From Candidatus Woesearchaeota archaeon (GTDB taxonomy: Archaea; Nanobdellota; Nanobdellia; Woesearchaeales; GW2011-AR4), in assembly GCA_018303645.1 (NCBI GenBank), contig JAGVXR010000068.1, positions 1 through 7,258 on the forward strand: a DNA stretch of 7,258 nucleotides. Reading direction: 5' to 3'. Position 1 is the first letter of the stretch; each line of letters starts with the position of its first letter. A program made the translations under genes and the position numbers. The notes below the pieces were generated by a model. It had not been told where the DNA came from and did not search any database. It worked only from the letters and a program-made list of their open reading frames with translations. Shown piece by piece: positions 1-5,326 of the stretch.

Positions 1-142
1 ATTTGACTTACGTCCATCAGTCACAGACTAATGGTATACTTTTGACATATAAATGTTATTACTTCAATTTTCATTCGTTGTATTAATAACTTTCTACTTC
101 CACCTTCCCTAACGAATCCTAGCCCGCTTCGCAGAATTTATT

Positions 143-198
143 ATAGAGAACTTTGAATAATTCATTATTTTGACATTTTTCATTCAAAATTCTCTATA
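143..198. repeat. Long hairpin-forming inverted repeat
   Basis: Arms 143-159 and 182-198 are 17 bases each and complementary at 16 positions, around a 22-base loop. The single mismatch is C-A if read on plus but G-U if read on minus, so a minus-strand RNA would form an unbroken 17-bp stem. A second short match (130-135 CGCAGA with 212-217 TCTGCG) encloses it and could extend the structure to about 90 bases. There is no T-tract immediately after the stem in either direction, so it does not look like an ordinary terminator. The function is unknown. Confidence 0.6.
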
Positions 199-285
199 GC
201 GAGAACTCAACTCTGCGGACGCAGTTTTCCCACACTTTGTATGGAAAAAGATTTTAACAAGGGTCCTATAAGTTGAATGCAATTC

Positions 286-300
286 GAAAACTGGTCAAGA
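286..300 (+). repeat. Left arm of 15-base inverted repeat
   Basis: GAAAACTGGTCAAGA here is the exact reverse complement of 663-677. The left arm ends 14 bases before the start codon of the small membrane-protein gene. A short CGAAAAG block follows it at 301-307 and has an inverted match at 681-687, although the order of the two blocks differs on the two sides. Confidence 0.75.
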
Positions 301-314
301 CGAAAAGTTAATAT

Positions 315-662
315 ATGGGCGTATTCAAATTCATACAATATACAATGCCACAAAATATCATCAAACGCTGGTTCTTAGATAATAAGTTAGGATTAATTGT
401 GGGTTTTATTTTTGGAGCATTTATTGCCCCATTCTTTGCAGTTTTTGGTCTTGTAATTTCATTCTTTGAATATTTACGGCCTCTGCTTATTGGACCCATG
501 GACATTATTGGTAATTTAATTCCTAATGTCCAGACTGCACCTAATACTTTCTATGTTCCCGTATATAAATGGATTTTGACTCTAGGATTTAATGGTATTT
601 TTTATGCCATCGTTGGTGGAACCATTCAAAATATTATACGACTAATAAAAACAAAACATTAA
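315..662 (+). CDS. Small hydrophobic membrane protein, unrecognised
   Basis: This is a 115-residue protein I do not recognise. It has a basic N-terminal stretch, a long hydrophobic segment at about residues 25-53 that is glycine- and phenylalanine-rich and may be one or two closely packed helices, a polar proline-containing middle at 60-84, and a second hydrophobic segment at about 85-104 followed by a basic tail. That suggests an integral membrane protein with two or three passes; no catalytic motif is visible. The start is uncertain. ATG 315 gives 115 residues and fits the TATA-like string at 266-272, whereas ATG 345 gives 105 residues and fits a TATA-like string at 309-316 placed about 33 bases upstream. 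The gene is convergent with lhr. Its stop codon abuts the right arm of a perfect inverted repeat, so gene and repeat look like one cassette. Family and function are unknown. Confidence 0.6.
   Translation: MGVFKFIQYTMPQNIIKRWFLDNKLGLIVGFIFGAFIAPFFAVFGLVISFFEYLRPLLIGPMDIIGNLIPNVQTAPNTFYVPVYKWILTLGFNGIFYAIVGGTIQNIIRLIKTKH
647..656 (-). terminator. Possible T-tract terminator for lhr
   Basis: Read on minus, this is TTTTGTTTTT, about 42 bases beyond the lhr stop codon. Archaeal transcription commonly ends at such T-rich tracts without needing a hairpin. It lies inside the 3' end of the convergent membrane-protein gene, so the two transcripts would overlap slightly. Confidence 0.35.
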
Positions 663-677
663 TCTTGACCAGTTTTC
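663..677 (-). repeat. Right arm of 15-base inverted repeat
   Basis: TCTTGACCAGTTTTC is the exact reverse complement of 286-300. It begins at the base after the membrane-protein stop codon and lies about 20 bases past the end of lhr, in the gap between two convergent genes. The two arms bracket a 362-base interior that contains the whole reading frame and almost nothing else. Confidence 0.75.
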
Positions 678-697
678 AAACTTTTCGTACAAATCCT

Positions 698-3337
698 TTA
701 CCCCTTGATCTTTATCTTAGCCATCACCTGCTCGTGCATTCTTCTCACAAACTCAGCCCTGTCCTCAATCTTCATGAGGTCTGTAAATCCCTGAAGTATC
801 AAATTGAATGCAAAAGGCGAAGGCAAATTTGTCCTTATTTCATCAACCAGAATTTTTTTCTGCTCAATGCCCTCAATCACTTTAGAAGCGTTTTCAATGT
901 CCATCAAATCCTCTAAAACTTCCCTTCTTGCTTCTTTCAGGATGCAGAAATCTGGATTTATCCTTTTCACGGCATTCAGCAAAATCATTGACGAAACCTG
1001 CTGCCTTCCAACCCTCTTCTGGTGCCCCATGTAGCTCCTCAGAATCATCATAGCCCTTGTTGCACAGTGCCTGAACCTTCTTTTAAGGACCTCTGTGCGC
1101 TCGATTGCCATCTCCAGAATCTTCCTCATCTCTTTTGACTTCACAAGATTGAACGCCTGCATCACATTAATCCCCTTTTCAGACGCAACGTAAAAGCCGT
1201 TGTCATTAATGCCAATCTCAACATCTCTATGCTGGGTTCTTCCAATGGCAAAAGCAACTGCCCTTGACAGGCAGTCATTCACCCTTCTTCCGTAAAGCGC
1301 ATGAAACACCGCATACCTTCTCTTTGACTTGTCATCGCTGTAATGCTCGACTATAATTCTTGAATGGGAAGGGATCTGCGCATAGCTAAACTGCTCGTAG
1401 AAGTACTCGTAAACGGATTCTGCGGAATTTTTGTCAACATACAAATATGAGTTTATAAAATCCAGAATATCCTGCCTTGGCTTATTCGAGCAGAACTTCT
1501 CGTTCATCAGCTTCCTGAACCTTCCAATTTCCAATGCCAAGTCAAAGCTCAATGGCAGCATCTCTGAAAACCAGCTTGGAATTGTAGGCGGCCTGTAAAC
1601 AGACGCATTAACATAGGCAACCATTCCTTTTGCATGCATGAACTCGTACCTTTCGCCTCCAAGAACAAAAACATCATTTTTCCTCAGCCTTTCAAGGAAT
1701 GCCTCGTCAATATGCCCTATAACCTGCTCGCCGACTTTTACTGTTATGAATGACTCTTCAGGAATCGTGCCAATGTTTGTCATGTAGATTACCCTTGACA
1801 TCTTGCCTTTTCTTCCGATTTCCTGGGTTTCCTCGTCGTACCATATCTTTGCATAAATATGCCTGTCCTCAAGCGAGATGTATTTTCCTGAAAGGTATTC
1901 AAGGACTTCATTGAAGTCTTTCCACTCCAAATCATTGTAGCAGTAGCTTTGCTTTATTAAATTAAACAAATCCTTAGCTTTCCATCTTTGCTCAAGGCTC
2001 ATTCCATGGATTTGCTGCGCAAGAACATCAAGGCAGTTTTTTGGTATGTGGATTTTGTCAATCTTTTTCTCAATTGCGGACTTGAGCAAAACAGCGCACT
2101 CAACCAAATCGTCCCTGTCAAGCACGATTATTCTTGCCTTTACAGTGTCGTGCAGCCTGTGCCCTGAGCGCCCTGCGCGCTGCAAAAACCTTGCAACTGA
2201 TTTTGGCGAGCCTAAGCAAATCACTAAGTCAATATACCCTATGTCTATTCCCAGCTCAAGCGATGTGCTTGACACAATGACCTTCAATTCGCCTTTTCTC
2301 AGCCTGTTTTCAATATTGTGCCTTAATGTTTTTGACAATGAGCCGTGATGGGCTCCTATGTTTTCAGTGTATTTTTTCGGGAATTTTTCCTTGAGGTAAT
2401 GCACTACCCTTTCTGTCGCGCTTCTTGTATTTGTAAAAATCAAAGTTGTCCTGTGGCTCTGGACTAAGTCATCAATCAGGCTGTACATTGAACTGTGCAT
2501 TATTAAGTGCTCCATGCCGACCAAGTCAGGAACTGGAGATAGGACTTTTAAGTCCATGCTTTTGATGAACTGCACGTCTACGATCTTGCAGTTTCTTAGC
2601 TTGCCTTTTTCATATCCTGCAAGAAATCTTGCAATCTCCTCCAATGGAGCGATTGTCGCGCTCAGCCCGATTCTTGTCATTGCAGGCGAAATCATGTTCA
2701 GCCTTTCCATTGACAATGACAAATGCACCCCCCTCTTGTTTTCCGCCAGCGCATGCACCTCGTCAACAATGAGCCATTCGATATTCTTCAATAGTTCGCG
2801 GAATTTTATCGATGACAGCATTATCGCAAGGCTTTCGGGAGTTGTTATTAGAATATGCGGGGGATGCTTCAGCATCTTTGCCTTTTCTGATGCTAAAGTG
2901 TCTCCTGTCCTGACTGCAGCCCTTATGTTTAATTTTTTGCCTGCAATCTTTTCCATTTCCTTCAGCGGCTCAACAAGGTTAACGTGAATGTCGTTGCTTA
3001 ACGCTTTCAATGGCGAAACATAAACGCAATAAACACGATTTTCAAGAATTCCCTTTTCGCTGGAATCAATGAGCTCGTTTAAGATTGAGAGGAAAGCGGT
3101 CAATGTTTTTGTCGCTCCGGTTGGCGCGCTCACTAAAATGTTGTTTCTTGAGTGGATTTCCATGACACCGAATAACTGCGGCAGGGAGAATTCTTTGAAC
3201 CTTGTGAAGAACCACTTGTCTATGATGGAATTCAAAATATGCTTGATTTGCTCGGGCTTGTACGGCTTTTCTAAATGCTCAATCATTTCAATCTCGTCGA
3301 CATATATTTTTATTCTATATGGAAAATAAATATGCAT
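698..3337 (-). CDS. lhr: Lhr-family ATP-dependent DNA helicase
   Basis: This is an 879-residue superfamily 2 helicase of the Lhr (large helicase-related) group, ATP-driven 3'-5' translocases linked to DNA repair or recombination. Helicase motifs occur in order: motif I APTGATKT (71-78), Ia-type SPLKAL (108-113), TTPESL (165-170), Walker B DEVH (192-195), SAT motif III (226-228), IV-type LIFTNTRS (299-306), V-type STSLELGID (357-365), and VI QRAGRSGHR (386-394). The remaining roughly 480 residues match the winged-helix and C-terminal body of the Lhr core in length and content, so the gene appears complete. One oddity is that the Walker A loop reads GATKT where GSGKT is usual; I rechecked this on the DNA. 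Start 3337 is supported by a TATA box about 37 bases upstream; Met18 (3286) is an alternative, because typical family homology begins near residue 30. It is unrelated in pathway to the ribosomal block and transcribed away from it. Confidence 0.95.
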   Translation of the reverse strand: MHIYFPYRIKIYVDEIEMIEHLEKPYKPEQIKHILNSIIDKWFFTRFKEFSLPQLFGVMEIHSRNNILVSAPTGATKTLTAFLSILNELIDSSEKGILENRVYCVYVSPLKALSNDIHVNLVEPLKEMEKIAGKKLNIRAAVRTGDTLASEKAKMLKHPPHILITTPESLAIMLSSIKFRELLKNIEWLIVDEVHALAENKRGVHLSLSMERLNMISPAMTRIGLSATIAPLEEIARFLAGYEKGKLRNCKIVDVQFIKSMDLKVLSPVPDLVGMEHLIMHSSMYSLIDDLVQSHRTTLIFTNTRSATERVVHYLKEKFPKKYTENIGAHHGSLSKTLRHNIENRLRKGELKVIVSSTSLELGIDIGYIDLVICLGSPKSVARFLQRAGRSGHRLHDTVKARIIVLDRDDLVECAVLLKSAIEKKIDKIHIPKNCLDVLAQQIHGMSLEQRWKAKDLFNLIKQSYCYNDLEWKDFNEVLEYLSGKYISLEDRHIYAKIWYDEETQEIGRKGKMSRVIYMTNIGTIPEESFITVKVGEQVIGHIDEAFLERLRKNDVFVLGGERYEFMHAKGMVAYVNASVYRPPTIPSWFSEMLPLSFDLALEIGRFRKLMNEKFCSNKPRQDILDFINSYLYVDKNSAESVYEYFYEQFSYAQIPSHSRIIVEHYSDDKSKRRYAVFHALYGRRVNDCLSRAVAFAIGRTQHRDVEIGINDNGFYVASEKGINVMQAFNLVKSKEMRKILEMAIERTEVLKRRFRHCATRAMMILRSYMGHQKRVGRQQVSSMILLNAVKRINPDFCILKEARREVLEDLMDIENASKVIEGIEQKKILVDEIRTNLPSPFAFNLILQGFTDLMKIEDRAEFVRRMHEQVMAKIKIKG

Positions 3338-3370
3338 ACTTTAATTGTTATTATATAATAATGCACGGAA

Positions 3371-3378
3371 ATTTATAA
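3371..3378 (-). promoter_or_regulatory. TATA box for lhr
   Basis: On minus this reads TTATAAAT within CTTATAAATTT, a good archaeal box A. Its centre is about 37 bases from the lhr ATG, predicting a start near 3349 and a leader of roughly 12 bases. The motif is nearly symmetric, so it could also fire on plus toward the 3400s. A second TATA-like string at 3351-3360 is too close to the ATG to explain this start codon. Confidence 0.55.
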
Positions 3379-3440
3379 GAGTTGCGGTTGGCAGAATTTC
3401 AAAAAGATACATTTTTAAACAACCTTGCATCCCAATTCTC

Positions 3441-3480
3441 TGCGCTAACACGAGTTAGCCAATCTAGCACCGCAAGGTGC
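3441..3480 (+). other. Two adjacent short hairpins 5' of element 1
   Basis: GCTAAC/GTTAGC (3444-3449 with 3454-3459) closes an ACGA loop, and GCACC/GGTGC (3467-3471 with 3476-3480) closes a GCAA tetraloop of GNRA type. Alternative pairings exist, namely 3422-3428 ACCTTGC with 3472-3478 GCAAGGT and 3441-3445 TGCGC with 3479-3483 GCGCA. The region may therefore adopt more than one fold. An AT-rich spacer of about 40 bases separates it from the main structured element. Confidence 0.4.
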
Positions 3481-3524
3481 GCAAGAAAAATACAATAATT
3501 AAAATTAACAAAAATTAAATCAAA

Positions 3525-3728
3525 AATCACGTCGCTTCCCGCTATCTGCACACATGATGCGGGAACCCAGCTCAGGAAAGTATCGCTGGCTTTCCAAATG
3601 CATAGGCACGGAGGGGGAGCAGGAAATGATTTATTGCTCCACAGCATAATGCCGGGTGACTGGCGAGCGAGTCTCGTCGCGAGCCTCGCATGCCACTGCC
3701 AAAATATTGTGAGCGAAGCGAACGGATT
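3525..3728 (+). ncRNA. Structured RNA-like element 1, upstream of rps19e
   Basis: This is a GC-rich island in an otherwise AT-rich gap. Its ends pair in a 13-bp closing helix with two single-base bulges: 3525-3528, 3530-3531 and 3532-3538 with 3725-3728, 3723-3724 and 3715-3721. Inside are hairpin TTCCCGC/GCGGGAA (3536-3542 with 3559-3565, sharing three bases with the closing helix), two competing stems at 3567-3595, stem GGCA/TGCC (3605-3608 with 3697-3700), hairpin GGAGCA/TGCTCC (3616-3621 with 3635-3640), and a GC-rich arm at 3663-3689. It shares GAGGGGGAGCA, TCCACAGCA, TGCCG, GCCAAAWTATTGT and ACGGATT blocks with the element at 4757-4859. It ends 58 bases before rps19e, so it is either a leader or an independent RNA. 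No known RNA class was recognised. The plus strand is favoured by the G-U pair in the sister copy, but minus transcription is not excluded, because T-tracts follow on that side. Confidence 0.5.
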
Positions 3729-3786
3729 AAAAAATTAAAAAAAATATTCAAATAAAAATAAATCATATAAGACACCAAAATCAAAA

Positions 3787-4323
3787 ATGACAACAATGTA
3801 TGATGCGGATTCGCAGGAGCTTATAACAAAGGCAGCCGAGGAGCTGAAGAAAATTCCCGAGATAAAGCCCCCTGAATGGGCGCCGTTTGTAAAAACAGGA
3901 ATGCACAAGGAAAGGCCTCCTGTGAAAGATGACTGGTGGTATTCAAGGACCGCTTCTGTCTTAAGGGCAGTTTACCGCTTGGGCCCTGTCGGCGTTTCTA
4001 AATTAAGGGCAAAGTACGGCGGCAAAAAAAACAGGGGGCACAAAAAAGAGCATTTTTACAAGGGCTCGGGAAACATCCTGAGAAAGGCATTGCAGCAGCT
4101 TGAGAAAGCGGGCTTTGTGAAGTTTGCTGAGAAAGGCGTCCATAAAGGGCGCATTGTAACCCCAAAAGGAAAGTCGTTTTTGGACAGGATTGCATCTCAA
4201 ATTCAGGGCACAAATCAGAAGCAGGAACCAAAGGCTTTGGAAAAAGCCGAGATAAAGCACGAAGTTGCTGAAATAAAGCCGGAGCAGAAGGCAGTGAAAA
4301 AAGCCGAGGAAAAGCAGCAGTAA
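3787..4323 (+). CDS. rps19e: 30S ribosomal protein S19e
   Basis: S19e is a small-subunit protein of archaea and eukaryotes that binds 16S-type rRNA in the head and is needed for 30S maturation. The N-terminus (TMYDADSQELI) fits the family pattern. Residues about 28-65 carry the hallmark region with PPEWAPFVKTG and the DWWYSRTASVLR motif at 49-60, followed by the winged-helix section (GPVGVSKLRAKYGG, 66-79) and the KGSGNILRKALQQLEKAG stretch (92-109). The family core ends near residue 140. The remaining ~38 residues are a charged Ala/Lys/Glu/Gln tail, making this 178-residue version longer than the usual ~150. The first ATG is chosen because archaeal homologues start 3-4 residues before the YD pair. 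No Shine-Dalgarno motif is visible. pdcd5 follows after 5 bases, so the two are surely co-transcribed. Structured element 1 lies upstream and may belong to its leader. Confidence 0.95.
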   Translation: MTTMYDADSQELITKAAEELKKIPEIKPPEWAPFVKTGMHKERPPVKDDWWYSRTASVLRAVYRLGPVGVSKLRAKYGGKKNRGHKKEHFYKGSGNILRKALQQLEKAGFVKFAEKGVHKGRIVTPKGKSFLDRIASQIQGTNQKQEPKALEKAEIKHEVAEIKPEQKAVKKAEEKQQ

Positions 4324-4328
4324 ATCAA

Positions 4329-4664
4329 ATGCCGGGTTTAGACGACATAAGGAAGAGGAAGCTTGAGGAGCTGATGCAGCTGCAGCAGGGAAAGTCACAG
4401 CAGCAGGCTGACGAGCAGGCCCAGATACAGCAGCAGATTGAGCACATTGAGAATATTGTAAGGCAGTTCCTGACAAAGGAGGCGTTGGCAAGGTACGGAG
4501 GCCTTAAAACAGCGCACAGGGAAAAGGCACTGCAGCTGCTGTTGGTCTTGTTCCAGACAATACAAAAAGGGCAGGTTCACGGCAAAATTGAAGATTCGCT
4601 GCTTAAAAAAATACTTGAGCAATTAACGCCAAAAAAGAAGGAAATCAGGATAAAGAGAGTTTAA
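4329..4664 (+). CDS. PDCD5/TFAR19-family DNA-binding protein
   Basis: This is a 111-residue archaeal homologue of eukaryotic PDCD5. It is a small basic helical-bundle protein annotated as DNA-binding in archaea, and its exact role there is not settled. The N-terminal DDIRKRKLEELMQLQQ helix, the glutamine-rich linker (residues 17-36), the central helical core (about 37-95) and the signature C-terminus LTPKKKEIRIKRV (99-111) match the family in order and length. The linker is unusually rich in CAG codons. The gene sits 5 bases after rps19e, an arrangement common in archaea that hints at a link to ribosome production. The next 239 bases have no plus-strand T-tract, so transcription may run on through structured element 2 into rpl39e. 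Confidence 0.92.
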   Translation: MPGLDDIRKRKLEELMQLQQGKSQQQADEQAQIQQQIEHIENIVRQFLTKEALARYGGLKTAHREKALQLLLVLFQTIQKGQVHGKIEDSLLKKILEQLTPKKKEIRIKRV

Positions 4665-4718
4665 AACAAAATTAACACAATAAAAATAAATTCAATAACT
4701 AAACTAAAATCAAATAAT

Positions 4719-4750
4719 ATCACGAGAGTGACTTTGTGCTGCAAAGTGAT
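4719..4750 (+). other. Short hairpins 5' of element 2
   Basis: CAC/GTG closes a GAGA tetraloop (4721-4730), and ACTTTG/CAAAGT (4731-4736 with 4742-4747) closes a five-base loop. Alternatively ATCAC (4719-4723) pairs with GTGAT (4746-4750) around the whole segment. The layout of two small hairpins with ACGAG at the first loop resembles 3441-3480 upstream of element 1, though sequence similarity is limited to a few bases. Confidence 0.35.
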
Positions 4751-4756
4751 TAAAGT

Positions 4757-4859
4757 AATCCGCTTGTAAATACATTTGCGCCGAGGGGGAGCACAAGACA
4801 ATCAACTTCCACAGCAGACTGCCGAGGCGCCAAATTATTGTCGCCGCAGGCGACGGATT
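4757..4859 (+). ncRNA. Structured RNA-like element 2, upstream of rpl39e
   Basis: This is a shorter sister of the element at 3525-3728. AATCCG (4757-4762) pairs with CGGATT (4854-4859) to close it. GCGCC/GGCGC (4778-4782 with 4826-4830) encloses GAGGGGGAGCA (4783-4793), a short stem GGAG/TTCC (4788-4791 with 4807-4810, one G-U), TCCACAGCA (4808-4816) and TGCCG (4820-4824). Then come the unpaired GCCAAATTATTGT (4829-4841) and a terminal hairpin TCGCC/GGCGA (4841-4845 with 4849-4853). The aligned stem position A3608-T3697 in element 1 is G4780-C4828 here, a compensatory change. The GC-rich arm and 5' hairpins inside element 1 are missing. The element ends 44 bases before rpl39e, between pdcd5 and rpl39e. 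No known class was recognised. Confidence 0.5.
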
Positions 4860-4903
4860 GAAAAAATTAAAAGAAATAAAAATCAAAATTTATTTTGTTG
4901 AAA

Positions 4904-5077
4904 ATGGCACGATACAAGCATCCAAGCAGGAAGAAAAGGCTGGCAAAGTTCAGGAAGCAGACAAGATGGGCTCCTTTCTGGACAGTGCCGAAGATATATG
5001 GCAAGACAAGAAGAGTCCACCCAGGCAGGCACACGAAGCTGAAGAGGCACTGGAGAAGAAAGAAGAACAAGGCGTAA
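4904..5077 (+). CDS. rpl39e: 50S ribosomal protein L39e
   Basis: L39e is the smallest protein of the archaeal/eukaryotic large subunit and lines the lower part of the nascent-peptide exit tunnel. The 57-residue product begins MARYKHPSRKKRLAK, has the central aromatic PFWTVPKIYGK stretch and ends in the RRVHP...RHWRRKK pattern typical of the family. It is very basic throughout and a few residues longer than the usual ~51. ATG 4904 is chosen over an in-frame TTG at 4895 because homologues start MAR/MAK. No Shine-Dalgarno motif is seen. A small orphan gene follows after 8 bases. The +1-shifted frame is also open across the whole gene and continues into that orphan, which looks like a side effect of lysine/arginine-rich codon use. 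Confidence 0.95.
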   Translation: MARYKHPSRKKRLAKFRKQTRWAPFWTVPKIYGKTRRVHPGRHTKLKRHWRRKKNKA

Positions 5078-5085
5078 AGCTAAAA

Positions 5086-5325
5086 ATGTTGGCTCAAATA
5101 TCAGGATCAAAACCTGTTGGACAGGAAAGAAAAACGGAGCCCTTTTTTTATAATGAAAAAGAAATCGGGCTGCTAACAAGACTTTATGATAATGGCGTAC
5201 TATGGAAAGCCATTCTTACAGCATATGAAAGACACGGGCAGGCTGAAGAAGGGCTCAAAATTGCAGTTAGGAATAGCATGATAAAACCGGGCTCTACAGG
5301 AATTGAAATAGGGTACAGGGTATAA
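5086..5325 (+). CDS. Conserved-looking 79-residue protein, unrecognised
   Basis: This is a 79-residue protein lying between rpl39e (8 bases upstream) and rpl31e (1 base downstream). The tight spacing and an uninterrupted frame in AT-rich DNA argue that it is real. I do not recognise a family. It has a polar N-terminus (1-18), a predicted amphipathic helical region (about residues 22-62) with YNEKEIGLLTRLYDNG and KAILTAYERHGQAEEGL, and a short glycine-containing C-terminus that could form a strand. There is no signal peptide, membrane segment or zinc-binding cysteines; the sequence has no cysteine at all. ATG 5086 is the only plausible start after the L39e stop. The frame is open upstream to 4858, but that part overlaps rpl39e. 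Co-transcription with two large-subunit proteins suggests, without proving, a ribosome-related role. Confidence 0.75.
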   Translation: MLAQISGSKPVGQERKTEPFFYNEKEIGLLTRLYDNGVLWKAILTAYERHGQAEEGLKIAVRNSMIKPGSTGIEIGYRV

Positions 5326-5326
5326 A

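Larger units (their letters stand above)
1..310. other. Intergenic stretch without a credible gene
   Basis: Only very short open frames occur, for example about 19 codons from an ATG at position 53, and none has a recognisable product. The stretch is AT-rich apart from short GC-rich patches near 121-135 and 200-225, which belong to the hairpin region. TATA-like strings occur near 47-53 and 266-272; the latter (CCTATAAG) could serve the downstream membrane-protein gene. Confidence 0.5.

Noticed and set aside
665..916. 83-codon plus-strand frame at the end of lhr
   Set aside because: It overlaps the conserved C-terminal end of lhr, has no likeness to any family and has no promoter.
2514..2987. 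157-codon plus-strand frame inside lhr
   Set aside because: It is antisense to conserved helicase motifs, and its Ser/Phe/Leu-rich product is the expected shadow of the real gene.
3567..3595. H-type pseudoknot
   Set aside because: The two stems would leave no linker to cross the first helix, which is sterically implausible; alternative hairpins are more likely.
3525..3728. RNase P RNA, SRP RNA, tRNA or a C/D box RNA
   Set aside because: A GGAAAG string and ACAG recall RNase P, but the conserved core regions are not in the right arrangement. No TPsiC arm, SRP helix 8 signature or C and D boxes could be placed.
3399..3796. Two minus-strand open frames of 82 and 74 codons over the structured element
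   Set aside because: They overlap each other in different frames, have odd Cys/Pro/Trp-rich products with no family likeness, and lie on conserved RNA-like blocks, which explain the openness better.
4003..4491. 162-codon minus-strand frame across rps19e and pdcd5
   Set aside because: It is antisense to two well-supported genes, and its Ala/Pro/Leu/Cys-rich product is an artefact of their lysine/glutamine codons.
4858..5085. N-terminal extension that would make the 79-residue gene 155 residues, or a frameshift fusion with L39e
   Set aside because: The extension overlaps intact rpl39e in another frame and includes the end of structured element 2. L39e has its own normal stop, and a separate ATG at 5086 fits operon spacing.
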